In this document: in pieces, positions 36,246-45,265 of the stretch | Layout: each line of letters opens with the position of its first letter | Position numbering within the stretch: position 1 is the first letter of the stretch | NCBI GenBank assembly: GCA_947453625.1 | Contig: CANGHK010000043.1 | Location: forward strand, 1-45,266 | DNA from: Burkholderiales bacterium | GTDB lineage: Bacteria > Pseudomonadota > Gammaproteobacteria > Burkholderiales > Burkholderiaceae_C | Length of the DNA: 45,266 nucleotides | Reading direction: 5' to 3' | Position numbers and translations under genes: made by a program | The notes under the pieces: model-generated | Told to the model about the DNA's origin: nothing | Database searches by the model: none | The model's input: only the letters and a program-made list of their open reading frames with translations

Positions 36246-36271
36246 CGCGCAGTTGCTTGCGCAACTGCGCG
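36246..36271. terminator. Strong inverted repeat after the YqjD/E/K operon
   Basis: An 11-bp perfect stem (CGCGCAGTTGC / GCAACTGCGCG) with loop TTGC lies 56 bases after the yqjK-like stop. There is no T-run on either side, so if it is a terminator it is Rho-assisted or only stabilises the transcript 3' end. Confidence 0.45.
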
Positions 36272-36359
36272 CGCGCATCGTGGCTGCACATCGCAATCTC
36301 GGCAAGGGCTGCAAGGCCGACCGCCGCGCGGCGAGCGACTGGCTGGTCGAATCCCAGCG

Positions 36360-36798
36360 TCAGAGACTGGCGATGCGGTGGATGAAGGACCGCTTTTCTG
36401 CGTCGAGTTGCTGCAATCGCCCTGACCGATATCCGACCTTCGCGCAGCAATATGGCGAAAACCATGATCACCTGCGAACAGCGGCAGTCATATTTATTGT
36501 CTATTTCACGCCGCCTGGTTTCCAAGTACGGCCCGAGCGCCCACATCTGGCTTGCGTCGGCCGCCGCCGCCGCGGCGCTGCGCTTGACTTCGCGCAGCGT
36601 TTCATCCAATTTGTCCTGCAACACGCCATCGAAGATCTGGCGTGCCTGTTTCTTTTCAGCGTCGGTCCATTTGAGATCGATGGTACATCGGCGGGACCCT
36701 TCAGCGTACGGCGCCGCTACGGCATCGCTACGGCCGATCGGTAGGCCGCGCAACAGAGTAAGAAGCAACGAAGTGGCGGGCAAAAAGGTCTGTGGCAT
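36360..36798 (-). pseudogene. Possible secreted-protein gene, frameshifted
   Basis: From ATG 36798 the minus strand encodes a signal-like N-terminus (MPQTFLPATSLLLTLLRGLP) and a protein-like, charged helical body: CTIDLKWTDAEKKQARQIFD, GVLQDKLDETLREVKRS, MWALGPYLETRRREIDNKYD, CRCSQVIMVFAILL. After about 36450 the same frame becomes Arg-rich noise. The +1 frame there instead reads RLQQLDAEKRSFIHRIASL then stops at 36360, which looks like the true C-terminus. The simplest reading is one frameshift. Family not recognised. Confidence 0.4.
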
Positions 36799-37476
36799 CG
36801 ATTGTCTACCCCTGCTGTTTTGTGCATTGAGTTCACTCGATATTTGGGTAGCAAACGCGGCCACCGCATTGCAACAAATCGGCCGCAGCCGGGCCGAGAG
36901 CCAGTACTGGCCGGTCGATGCGTGATTCAGTCTTGGGTTGAATCTCATCCGTTAGTTCATTTTATAACGGGAAGCAGGCCGACCTGTGCCACCAAACGCC
37001 CGCTCCGCCCTACCGGGTAGTGTCTTGCGCCTGGGCCTGCTAGCGCGACGTCAACGGCAAAGACGCTGGCAGTCACGCATAGCGCAGCGCCACCGACCTG
37101 GCGGGTGCGCCACAAGGCGGGGTATCACCGGGTGAACGGAACGACCGCGGCGCCAGCGCGGTCGTCACTTTGAGTGCCAAGGTACGCACAGGCGGCTTCG
37201 GAAGGCTGGCGACCCGCATCCCTGCCCTTGCGGTCGCCGCCCGGCTCGGCCGCGACAGGTCCGGTGGGGGAACGAACATCTGCAGCGGCAGGCTCACCTG
37301 GATACCTTGCGAGGATGCTGTCTTGCTGCCATGCCGGCGATCTTGTCGGCGCGCCGCCACACCCGGCCAAGCCGGGCCGCGGGCGGGCCGGATAATCCGA
37401 CCTCGACCGGGCTGGCCCTCAGGGGCCAGCCCGCCGACCCCCGCGTGCAGCCGTTCCGCTGCGTCCCGCCCCACCC
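36799..37476. other. Gene-free region upstream of msbA
   Basis: No gene is convincing on either strand. 36800-36990 is comparatively AT-rich and could carry the promoter of the leftward frame. 37408-37433 holds a GC-rich hairpin in front of msbA (separate entry). Confidence 0.5.
37408..37433. promoter_or_regulatory. GC-rich hairpin in the msbA leader
   Basis: Perfect 11-bp stem CGGGCTGGCCC / GGGCCAGCCCG with loop TCAG, 44 bases before the msbA ATG. No T-run. It might be a leader structure or a Rho-type terminator remnant; function unknown. Confidence 0.4.
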
Positions 37477-39210
37477 ATGCCCACCCTGCTGCAGCGCTTT
37501 GCCCGCATCACGCCCTACTTCCGCGACGGCCGCATCGGCATCGTGGTGGCGTTCATCGGCTCGCTGATCGGCGCGGCCACCGAGCCTCTGATCCCCGAGT
37601 TGATGAAGCCGCTGCTCGACCAGGGATTCACCGGCGGCAAACTGCCGCTGTGGATGGTGCCGGTGGCGATCGTCGGCATCTTCGCGATGCGCGGGGTATC
37701 GGGCTTCGTCGCCCAGTACGCGCTGTCCTGGGCCGCCTTGCGCGGCGTGCAAGACCTGCGCGAGGCGCTATTCCAGCGCATCCTCACCGGCCAACCGGCG
37801 ATGTTCGGCCTGCACAGCGCCAGCAGCCTGACCAACACACTGGTCTACGAGGTGCAGAACGGCGCAACCCAGCTGGTCAATTCCATCCTCACGCTGGTCA
37901 AGGATTCGCTCACCCTGCTGGCGCTGCTGGCCTACCTGTTCTGGCTGAACTGGAAGCTCACGCTGTTCGTCGGTGTGCTGTTCCCGGCGGTGGCGTTGCT
38001 GATGACGAGCGTCGGCAAGCGCCTGCACCGACTGGCGCGCGAGGGGCAGGAGGCCACCGACTCGCTGGCCTATGTGGTGGAAGAGAACGTGCTGGCCTGG
38101 CGCATCGTTCGGCTGCACGGCGCGGCGCCGCGCCAGGCCCAGCGCTTCGAGGTGCATGCGCTGACGCTGCGCCGGGTGCTGCTCAAGATCGTCTCCGCCA
38201 GCGGTGTGATGACACCGATCACCCAGATGTTCACCGCGATGGCGCTGTCAGCGGTGATCGTGGTCGCGCTATGGCAGAGCAGCGCCACCGGCGCCACGGT
38301 GGGCGGCTTCGTCGCCTTCATCACCGCGATGCTGATGCTGGTGGCGCCGGTCAAGCACCTGTCGGACGTGATCGCGCCGATCACCCGCGGCCTGGCGGCC
38401 ATCGAGCGCGGGCTGGAACTGCTGGCCGACAGCCCGGCCGAGGTCGGCGGCAGCCACCAGGCCGGCGGCGAAGGCCGGGCCCAGGGCCACCTGGTGCTCA
38501 GCGACGTGGTGCTGTGCTACCGCGACGACCAGACGCCGGCGCTGGCCGGCCTGTCGCTGGACATCGCCGCTGGGCAGACGGTGGCGCTGGTCGGGCCGTC
38601 GGGCGCGGGCAAGTCCTCGCTGATCAACCTGCTGCCGCGCTTCATCGACGCCACCTCCGGGCACATCACGCTGGACGGCGTGGCGCTGGCCGACTGGCAG
38701 ACCGAGTCGCTGCGCCGACAGTTCGCGCTGGTCAGCCAGGACGTGGTGATGTTCAACGACAGCATAGCCGCCAACGTCGCGCTGGGCGACACGGCAGACC
38801 CACAGCGGGTGCGCGCCGCGCTGGACGGCGCCCACCTGCTGGACTTCGTCGACGGCCTGCCGCAGGGGGTGGACACGCTGATCGGCCACAACGGCGGCCA
38901 GCTCTCGGGTGGCCAGCGCCAGCGCCTGGCGATCGCCCGCGCGCTGTACAAGGATGCGCCCATCCTGATCCTGGACGAAGCCACCTCGGCGCTGGACAGC
39001 GAGAGCGAGCGCGCGGTGCAGGCCGCTCTCGAGACGCTGATGCGCGGCCGCACCACGCTGATCATCGCCCACCGGCTGTCGACAATCGAGCATGCCGATC
39101 GCATCGCCGTGATGGACGCCGGCCGGGTCGTCGAGCTGGGCTCGCATGCCACGCTGCTGGCCGCCGGCGGACTGTACGCCCGGCTGCACGCGATGCAGTT
39201 CCGCAGCTGA
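37477..39210 (+). CDS. msbA: Lipid A export ABC transporter MsbA
   Basis: A 577-residue half-transporter of the inner membrane that flips lipid A-core. Residues ~1-320 contain six transmembrane helices (start LQRFARITPYFRDGRIGIVV). The nucleotide-binding domain has Walker A GPSGAGKSS, signature LSGGQRQRLAIARALY, Walker B ILILDEATSALD and switch IIAHRLSTIEHAD. Length and architecture match MsbA rather than a type I secretion ATPase. ATG 37477 lacks a clear ribosome site. Confidence 0.9.
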   Translation: MPTLLQRFARITPYFRDGRIGIVVAFIGSLIGAATEPLIPELMKPLLDQGFTGGKLPLWMVPVAIVGIFAMRGVSGFVAQYALSWAALRGVQDLREALFQRILTGQPAMFGLHSASSLTNTLVYEVQNGATQLVNSILTLVKDSLTLLALLAYLFWLNWKLTLFVGVLFPAVALLMTSVGKRLHRLAREGQEATDSLAYVVEENVLAWRIVRLHGAAPRQAQRFEVHALTLRRVLLKIVSASGVMTPITQMFTAMALSAVIVVALWQSSATGATVGGFVAFITAMLMLVAPVKHLSDVIAPITRGLAAIERGLELLADSPAEVGGSHQAGGEGRAQGHLVLSDVVLCYRDDQTPALAGLSLDIAAGQTVALVGPSGAGKSSLINLLPRFIDATSGHITLDGVALADWQTESLRRQFALVSQDVVMFNDSIAANVALGDTADPQRVRAALDGAHLLDFVDGLPQGVDTLIGHNGGQLSGGQRQRLAIARALYKDAPILILDEATSALDSESERAVQAALETLMRGRTTLIIAHRLSTIEHADRIAVMDAGRVVELGSHATLLAAGGLYARLHAMQFRS

Positions 39211-39238
39211 ATTTCCCCCCACACCAAGGACAGACACC

Positions 39239-39847
39239 GTGACCACCTCACTGATCAGCCGCTACCCCGTGCCTGAACTGAAAGACCTGCCCGACGACCT
39301 GCGCGAGCGCATCCTTGCGGTGCAGGAGAAAGCCGGCTTCGTGCCCAATGTGTTTCTGGCGCTGGCGCACCGGCCGGCCGAGTGGCGCGCCTTCATGGCC
39401 TACCACGACGCGCTGCTGCTCAAGGACACCGGCAACCTGAGCAAGGGCGAGCGCGAGATGATCATCGTCGCCACCTCGGCTGCCAACCAGTGCCTGTACT
39501 GCGTGGTTGCGCATGGCGCGATCCTGCGGGTGTACGAGAAGAATCCGCTGATCGCCGACCAGGTGGCGATCAACCCGCTTAAGGCCGACTTGACAAAGCG
39601 CCAGCGCGCGATGCTGGACTTCGCGCTCAAGGTCTGCCTGCGCTCACACGAGGTCGACGATGCCGATTACGCCGCGCTGCACGCGCAGGGCTTCGACGAC
39701 GAAGACATCTGGGACATCGGCGCGATCACCGCGTTCTTCGGCCTGAGCAACCGCATGGCCAACTTGATCGGCATGCGGCCCAACGACGAGTTCTACCTGA
39801 TGGGGCGTTTGCCCAAGGCGCCCAAGCCGCCCAAGCCCGCCGCCTGA
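39239..39847 (+). CDS. AhpD-like (peroxidase-related) protein
   Basis: A 202-residue carboxymuconolactone-decarboxylase/AhpD-fold protein. The redox motif is CxxCxxxH: C85, C88, H92 (NQCLYCVVAHG). A GTG start at 39239 is preceded by AAGGA about 9 bases away. The end is Lys/Pro-rich (KAPKPPKPAA). It lies 28 bases after msbA, so may be co-transcribed. A role in peroxide or alkylhydroperoxide reduction is inferred from the fold. Confidence 0.9.
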   Translation: MTTSLISRYPVPELKDLPDDLRERILAVQEKAGFVPNVFLALAHRPAEWRAFMAYHDALLLKDTGNLSKGEREMIIVATSAANQCLYCVVAHGAILRVYEKNPLIADQVAINPLKADLTKRQRAMLDFALKVCLRSHEVDDADYAALHAQGFDDEDIWDIGAITAFFGLSNRMANLIGMRPNDEFYLMGRLPKAPKPPKPAA

Positions 39848-39855
39848 GGCCGTCC

Positions 39856-40743
39856 ATGGCCGCGATGCACAACCCGGCGGGCCTGTCGCCCGTCGTCGCC
39901 GGGGCCTGGCGGCTGGCCGAATGGGGCTGGACGCCGCAGCAGCGGCTGGCCTGGATCGAGGCCAACCTGGATCTGGGCGTCACCAGCTTCGACCATGCCG
40001 ACATCTACGGCGGCTACAGCGTCGAAGCCCTGTTCGGCGAAGCGCTGGCGCTGCGGCCGGGGCTGCGCGGCCGCATGCAGATCGTCAGCAAATGCGGCAT
40101 CGGGCTGGTGACGCCGGCCAGGCCGCGCCACCGGGTCAAGCACTACGGCACCTCGGCTGCGCATCTGCGCTCAGCGGTGGACGCGTCGCTGCGGGCGCTG
40201 CGATGCGACCACCTCGACCTGCTCCTGATCCACCGGCCCGATGCGCTGATGGATTTCGACGAGCTGGCCGACACCTTCGAGGCGCTGCGCCGCGAGGGCC
40301 GGGTGCGGCAGTTCGGCGTCTCCAACTTCGCCCCGCACCAGCTCGCGCCGCTGCAGCGCCGCATTGCCCTGGCCACGCACCAGATCGAACTGTCGCCGCT
40401 TCACCTGGACCCGCTGCACGACGGCACGCTAGACCAGTGCCTGGACCTGGGCCTGCGGCCGATGATCTGGTCGCCACTGGCCGGCGGCCGGCTGTTCACC
40501 GGCAACGACGAGCGCGCGTTGCGGGTGCGCCAGACCCTGGAGGCGATGGCCGCCGAGTTGGGCGTGGCGGTGATCACGCTGGTGATCGCCTGGGTGCTGC
40601 GCCACCCCAGCCAGCCACTGCCCATCCTGGGCTCGCGCCGCATCGAGGTGGCGGGCCAGGCGATGGCCGCACTGGATTTGCGGCTGGACGCGCAGGCCTG
40701 GTGGCGGATCTGGACCGCGGCGGCGGGGCAGGAGGTGGCTTGA
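39856..40743 (+). CDS. Aldo/keto reductase, YdhF-like
   Basis: A 295-residue AKR. Catalytic tetrad: D46 and Y51 (SFDHADIYGG), K79 (IVSKCGIGL), H126 (LLLIHRPDALMD). NADPH-site end IVAWVLRHPSQPLPILGSRR-like (LPILGSRRIEVAGQAM). Starts 8 bases after the AhpD-like gene and so probably belongs to the same transcript. The substrate cannot be told from sequence. Confidence 0.92.
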   Translation: MAAMHNPAGLSPVVAGAWRLAEWGWTPQQRLAWIEANLDLGVTSFDHADIYGGYSVEALFGEALALRPGLRGRMQIVSKCGIGLVTPARPRHRVKHYGTSAAHLRSAVDASLRALRCDHLDLLLIHRPDALMDFDELADTFEALRREGRVRQFGVSNFAPHQLAPLQRRIALATHQIELSPLHLDPLHDGTLDQCLDLGLRPMIWSPLAGGRLFTGNDERALRVRQTLEAMAAELGVAVITLVIAWVLRHPSQPLPILGSRRIEVAGQAMAALDLRLDAQAWWRIWTAAAGQEVA

Positions 40744-40765
40744 CCCGGCTTGAGCCCGGCCACCC

Positions 40766-41251
40766 TCAGCTGACGATGTAGGCCGCGGCGGCGGTGGCGA
40801 TCAGCAAGCCCTCGTCGTTGTGCAGCCGCATCTGGGTCGACCCGACGCGCCCGCCCAGCCTTGTGATTTCAGCGCTGGCGATGAAGTGGCGGCCCAGCCC
40901 GGGGCGCAGGAAATCGACCCGCAAGTCGATGGTGCCGAGCTTGGTGAAGCGGGCCATCACCTGCTCGGCGCTCTCGGTCGGGTGCTTCTCGCCCAGGCTG
41001 ACCATCAGCGCGCTGCCGCCCAGCGCGTCCAGCACCGCCGAGATCACGCCGCCATGCAGCCGGCCGTAGTGGAAATGGCCCACCAGTTCGGGCCGCATCT
41101 CGAAACGCAGCACCAGTTGCGGCGCCAGGGCCTGCACCTTCAGGCCCAACACCTGGTTGAAGGTGATGCGGTGTTCGATCAGGTCGATCAGGTCGGCGTC
41201 CAGCCGGGCTTGTTCGTCGGCGCTGCGGCGGGGGAGCAATGAACTGGTCAT
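40766..41251 (-). CDS. Hotdog-fold thioesterase (PaaI/YiiD-like)
   Basis: A 161-residue acyl-CoA thioesterase-type protein. The hotdog signature HFHYGRLHGGVISAVLDALG and the C-terminal strand FIASAEITRLGGRVGSTQMR are clear. ATG 41251 is used, with a slightly longer MLAA start at 41263 also possible; neither has a strong ribosome site. Convergent with the upstream aldo/keto reductase gene. Substrate unknown. Confidence 0.88.
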   Translation of the reverse strand: MTSSLLPRRSADEQARLDADLIDLIEHRITFNQVLGLKVQALAPQLVLRFEMRPELVGHFHYGRLHGGVISAVLDALGGSALMVSLGEKHPTESAEQVMARFTKLGTIDLRVDFLRPGLGRHFIASAEITRLGGRVGSTQMRLHNDEGLLIATAAAAYIVS

Positions 41252-41420
41252 GGCGGCGAGCATAGCGTCGGGATGCTGGCTGCCCATCACCGTCAACGCG
41301 TTCAGCCGCAAGATCGAAATTTTCAGCCGTCCGCGCAGGCACACAGGACTTCTCGCGGGGCCGTCGCCCGGCCTTGCCAAAGCGCAAGACCGGCGGGCCA
41401 GGCCGGCCGATGATGAATGG

Positions 41421-42011
41421 GTGGACCCGCAACGCATACTCATCCTGCAAGGCCATCCCGACCCCATCGGTCGCCACCTCTGCCAGGCCCTGGCGCAGGC
41501 CTACGCCGAGGGCGCCCGCGAGGCCGGCCATGCAGTGCAGACGGTAGAGGTGGCCAGGCTGGACTTCCCGCTGCTGCGCAGCCAGGCAGACTGGAATGAA
41601 GGCGTGCTGCCGGCGGTACTGCAACCGGCGCAGGACGCCATCGCCTGGGCCGGCCACCTGGTGCTGGTCTTCCCGCTATGGCTGGGCGACATGCCGGCGC
41701 TGCTCAAGGGTTTTCTGGAGCAAGTGGCGCGCCCGGGCTTCGCCTTCAAGCGCGACGCCGCCAATCCTTTCGCCGCCAAGACGCTGGGCGGTCGCTCGGC
41801 CCGCGTGGTGGCCACGATGGGCATGCCGGCGCTGGTCTATCGCTGGTACTTCCGCGCCCACAGCGTCAAGTCGCTGGAGCGCAACATCCTGGGCTTCGTC
41901 GGCATCGCGCCGGTGCGCGAGACGCTGGTCGGCGGCGTCGACCAACTCGGCGACGAGGGCGTGGCGCGCTGGCAGGACAAGCTGCGCAAGCTGGGACGCG
42001 CGGCGGCTTGA
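41421..42011 (+). CDS. Flavodoxin-fold NAD(P)H:quinone oxidoreductase
   Basis: A 196-residue FMN/FAD quinone reductase of the NQO1/KefF/MdaB fold. N-terminal RILILQGHPDPIGRHLCQAL (flavin-binding first loop), then HLVLVFPLWLGDMPALLKGF with the conserved PLWxGxxPALLKGFxE motif, and GFAFKR. A GTG start at 41421 is chosen because the frame further upstream overlaps the divergent thioesterase leader. It reduces quinones by two electrons; neighbours give no specific partner. Confidence 0.88.
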   Translation: MDPQRILILQGHPDPIGRHLCQALAQAYAEGAREAGHAVQTVEVARLDFPLLRSQADWNEGVLPAVLQPAQDAIAWAGHLVLVFPLWLGDMPALLKGFLEQVARPGFAFKRDAANPFAAKTLGGRSARVVATMGMPALVYRWYFRAHSVKSLERNILGFVGIAPVRETLVGGVDQLGDEGVARWQDKLRKLGRAAA

Positions 42012-42113
42012 TCGGCGACCCGGCCGCAGCCGGCGCGCCACCGCCTGCGTCGCGCCGGTGACAAACCAGGCCGCGGCCGGCGGCGATAAAGCCTCACCGC
42101 CAGGAGACTCCCG

Positions 42114-44387
42114 ATGACCGACGCCGCCCAAAGCCACTACCGCATCTGTCCGCTGTGCGAGGCCTGCTGCGGCCTCGAACTGCGCACCGAGGGCCAACGC
42201 ATCACATCGATACGCGGTTTCGAGGCCGACGTGCTGAGCGCGGGCTACCTCTGCCCCAAGGCGGTGGCGCTGAAAGACCTGCATGAAGACCCGGACCGGC
42301 TGCGCCAGCCGCTGATCCGGCGCCACGGCCGCAACAGCCCACTCGAGCCCGCCAGCTGGGACGAGGCCTTCGCGCTGATCGCCCAGCGCCTGCCCGCGGT
42401 CACCGCCGCGCATGGACGCGATGCGCTGGCGCTGGTGCTGGGCAACCCGGCAGCCCACAAGATGGGCCTGCTGCTGTACTTCGCCCGCCTGCTGCGCGCG
42501 GCCGGCACCCGGAACTTCTTCTCCGCCAGCACGCTGGACCAGATGCCCAAGCAGTTGCAATCGGGGCTGATGTTCGGCCATTGGCTCAGCCTGGCGCTGC
42601 CTGACATAGAACGCACCGACTACATGTTGGTGATCGGCGCCAACCCGGTGGCCAGCAACGGCAGCATGTGGACCGTGCCCGACTTCCGCGGCAAGGCCAA
42701 AGCGCTGCGCGCCCGCGGCGGCAAGCTGGTGGTGATAGACCCGCGCCGCAGCGAGACCGCCGAGGTCGCCGACGCCCACCACTTCATCCGGCCCGGCACC
42801 GATGTCTTCCTGCTGGCGGCGATGGTCAACACGCTGTTTGCCGAAGGTCTGATCAGGCTCGGCCCTGCTGCGCCCTGGCTGGCCGGTGTCGATTCGGTGC
42901 GCGACGCGGTGGCCGGCTTCACGCCCGAGGCGGTGGCCGGGCGCTGCGGCATCGCCGCGGATTCGATACGCCAACTCGCGCGCGACCTGGCCGCCGCACC
43001 GCGGGCCTGCGTCTACGGCCGCATCGGCACCTGCACCCAGGCTTACGGCACGCTGGTCTCGTGGCTGATCGACCTGCTCAACACCCTGACCGGCAACCTC
43101 GACCAGCCCGGCGGGGTGATGTTCGCCCAGGCGCCGGCTTTCGCTGCAAACACGGTGGCCAACACAGCGGGCCAGCCGGGCGTGGGCCGCGGCGTGACCA
43201 CCGGCCGCCACCATGGCCGGGTCAGCGGCGCGCCCGAGGTGTTCGGCGAGCTGCCCATCGTGCAGCTCGCCGAGGAGATCGAAACCGCGGGGCCTGGCCA
43301 AGTGCGGGCGCTGATCGTGATCGCCGGCAACCCAGTGCTGTCGGCGCCCAACGGGCCACGCATCGCCGCGGCGCTGGACCAGCTCGAGTTCATGGTCAGC
43401 CTGGACATCTACTGCAACGAGACCGCCCGCCATGCCGATGTGATCCTGCCGGGTCTGTCGCCGCTGCAGGAAAGCCATTACGACGTGCCCTTCCCGCAGT
43501 TCAGCCACCGCAACCAGGCGCGCTACAGCGCTGCGGTGTTTGCGCCGCCCGCCGGCCAGCCGCCGGAGTGGCAGAACCTGTTGCGGCTGACCGCGATCCT
43601 GCAAGGCCGCGGCGCGACGGCCGACGTGCTGGCCTTGGACGACGAGTTGCTGGCCGACGACCTGCGGCGCGCCGGCGCAGCCCAGCCTGACGCGATGCTG
43701 CAGGCTTTGTCGGCCTGGTCAGGCCCGGAGCGGCTGGTCGACCTGGCGCTGCGCAACGGGCCGTATGGTGACAAGCTCGGTGACCCGTTCGGTGACCAGC
43801 CCGACGGCATGAACCTGGCCAAGCTGGCCGCGGCGCCCGGCGGCATAGACCTGGGCCCGCTGCAGCCGCGCCTGCCCGAACTGCTGCGCACGCCCAGCGG
43901 CCGGGTCGAACTGGCACCGCCGCTGCTGCTGGCCGACCTGCCGCGGGCCTGGGCCGACCTGGCCGCGGCCAACGGGCAGCCTGGGCAGATGCTGATCATC
44001 GGCCGCCGCGACACGCGGTCGAACAACAGCTGGATGCACAACCTGCCCACGCTGGCCAAGGGGCCGGAGCGCTGCACGCTGCTGGTCCACCCGGCGGATG
44101 CCGAGCGGCTGGGGCTGAGCGATGGCGGGCTGGCCCGGGTAAGCCGCGGCGCGGCCAGCCTGCAGGCACCGGTGGTGCTGAGCGCGGCGATGATGCCCGG
44201 CGTGGTCAGCCTGCCGCATGGCTGGGGCCATGACCTGGCGGGCAGCCGGCTCGGCCTGGCGTCGCTGCGGCCGGGCGTCAACCTCAACGTGCTGCTCGAT
44301 GACGGCTTGATCGACCCGCTGTCGGGCAACGCGGTGCTGTCGGGGGTGGCGGTCCAGGTGGAAGCGGTGGCAGCGGTCGGGGCTTGA
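42114..44387 (+). CDS. Molybdopterin-dependent oxidoreductase
   Basis: A 757-residue Mo/W-bisMGD enzyme of the DMSO-reductase superfamily. The N-terminal 4Fe-4S site has C12, C15, C19 and C47 (ICPLCEACCG; AGYLCPKA). Further MopB blocks: VIGANPVASNGSMWTVPDF, LVVIDPRRSETAEVADAHHF, LIVIAGNPVLSAPNG, and the molydopterin-dinucleotide domain LIIGRRDTRSNNSWMHNLPT, SLPHGWGHD. The usual Cys/Ser/Sec Mo ligand is not obvious (STLDQMPKQLQS stretch). It lacks a Tat signal, so is cytoplasmic. No electron-transfer or chaperone partner gene is adjacent; substrate unknown. Confidence 0.9.
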   Translation: MTDAAQSHYRICPLCEACCGLELRTEGQRITSIRGFEADVLSAGYLCPKAVALKDLHEDPDRLRQPLIRRHGRNSPLEPASWDEAFALIAQRLPAVTAAHGRDALALVLGNPAAHKMGLLLYFARLLRAAGTRNFFSASTLDQMPKQLQSGLMFGHWLSLALPDIERTDYMLVIGANPVASNGSMWTVPDFRGKAKALRARGGKLVVIDPRRSETAEVADAHHFIRPGTDVFLLAAMVNTLFAEGLIRLGPAAPWLAGVDSVRDAVAGFTPEAVAGRCGIAADSIRQLARDLAAAPRACVYGRIGTCTQAYGTLVSWLIDLLNTLTGNLDQPGGVMFAQAPAFAANTVANTAGQPGVGRGVTTGRHHGRVSGAPEVFGELPIVQLAEEIETAGPGQVRALIVIAGNPVLSAPNGPRIAAALDQLEFMVSLDIYCNETARHADVILPGLSPLQESHYDVPFPQFSHRNQARYSAAVFAPPAGQPPEWQNLLRLTAILQGRGATADVLALDDELLADDLRRAGAAQPDAMLQALSAWSGPERLVDLALRNGPYGDKLGDPFGDQPDGMNLAKLAAAPGGIDLGPLQPRLPELLRTPSGRVELAPPLLLADLPRAWADLAAANGQPGQMLIIGRRDTRSNNSWMHNLPTLAKGPERCTLLVHPADAERLGLSDGGLARVSRGAASLQAPVVLSAAMMPGVVSLPHGWGHDLAGSRLGLASLRPGVNLNVLLDDGLIDPLSGNAVLSGVAVQVEAVAAVGA

Positions 44388-44465
44388 GGTCCGCTGCCTG
44401 CGGTACCATGCCGCGCCGCCGCGCCAGCCTGTCCGCCCAGGGCGCGGCCCTCTCCAGGAGCCCCC

Positions 44466-45083
44466 ATGCAAGTCGTCTGCCTCGATCTCGAAGGCGTGCT
44501 GATCCCCGAAATCTGGATCGAATTCGCCCAGCGCACGGCCATCCCCGAATTCAATCGCACCACCCGCGACGAGCCTGACTACGACAAGCTGATGCGCTTC
44601 CGGCTGGACCTGCTCAAGCAGCATGGGCTGAAGCTGGCCGACATCCAGAACGTGATAGCCGGCATGGCGCCGATGGACGGCGCGCGCGATTTTCTCGACG
44701 AACTGCGCAGCCGCTTCCAGGTCATCATCCTCTCGGACACCTTCTACGAGTTCGCCGAGCCGATGATGGTCCAGCTCGGCCGGCCCACGCTGTTCTGCCA
44801 CAAGCTGGTGGTCGACGCGGACGGCTTCGTCGCCGATTACCAACTGCGCCAGCCTGACCAGAAGCGCCATGCCGTCAACGCGCTGAAAAGCCTGAACTAC
44901 CAGGTGATCGCCGCCGGTGACTCGTACAACGACACCGGCATGCTGGGCGCGGCCGACGCGGGCTTCTTCATCCACCCACCCGAGTCCATCGTGGCGCAGT
45001 TTCCGCAGTACCCGGTCAACCGCAGCTACGCCGAGCTCAAGGCCAGCATAGACGGCGCCGCGGCGCGCTTGCTGCAGGGCTGA
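44466..45083 (+). CDS. thrH: Phosphoserine phosphatase/homoserine phosphotransferase ThrH
   Basis: A 205-residue HAD-fold enzyme. Motif I is DLEG (D7, E9) as in ThrH, not the usual DxD; motif II is ILSDTFYEF; motif III/IV are KRHAVNAL and AAGDSYNDTGM. The start MQVVCLDLEGVLIPEIWIEF matches ThrH closely. AGGAG stands before the ATG. It dephosphorylates phosphoserine, with phosphotransfer to homoserine as a side activity in Pseudomonas. Confidence 0.94.
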   Translation: MQVVCLDLEGVLIPEIWIEFAQRTAIPEFNRTTRDEPDYDKLMRFRLDLLKQHGLKLADIQNVIAGMAPMDGARDFLDELRSRFQVIILSDTFYEFAEPMMVQLGRPTLFCHKLVVDADGFVADYQLRQPDQKRHAVNALKSLNYQVIAAGDSYNDTGMLGAADAGFFIHPPESIVAQFPQYPVNRSYAELKASIDGAAARLLQG

Positions 45084-45117
45084 AGGCCGTCGGGCACGCT
45101 TGGCGGGGCTGGCCGGG

Positions 45118-45265
45118 CTAGCGCGCCAGCGCCGGCGTCCTCAGCACGCAGTGCTGGCGCTGGCAAACCGCGCCCGGGTCGGGCAGGTATTGGCAATTGC
45201 TGGCCAGGCCGCTGCGCCGGTTGCGTTGCCGCGCCAGCGCAGCCAGTTCGGCCGCCCAGCCCGGC
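45118..45265 (-). CDS. 3' end of an unidentified Cys-containing protein (partial)
   Basis: The minus strand enters from the window edge and reads GWAAELAALARQRNRRSGLA, NCQYLPDPGAVCQRQHCVLR then TPALAR-stop (48 residues). The spacing of three cysteines (CQYLPDPGAVCQRQHC) looks like a structural or metal-binding end. It is convergent with thrH. The start and most of the gene lie outside the window. Confidence 0.45.
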   Translation of the reverse strand, partial: PGWAAELAALARQRNRRSGLASNCQYLPDPGAVCQRQHCVLRTPALAR

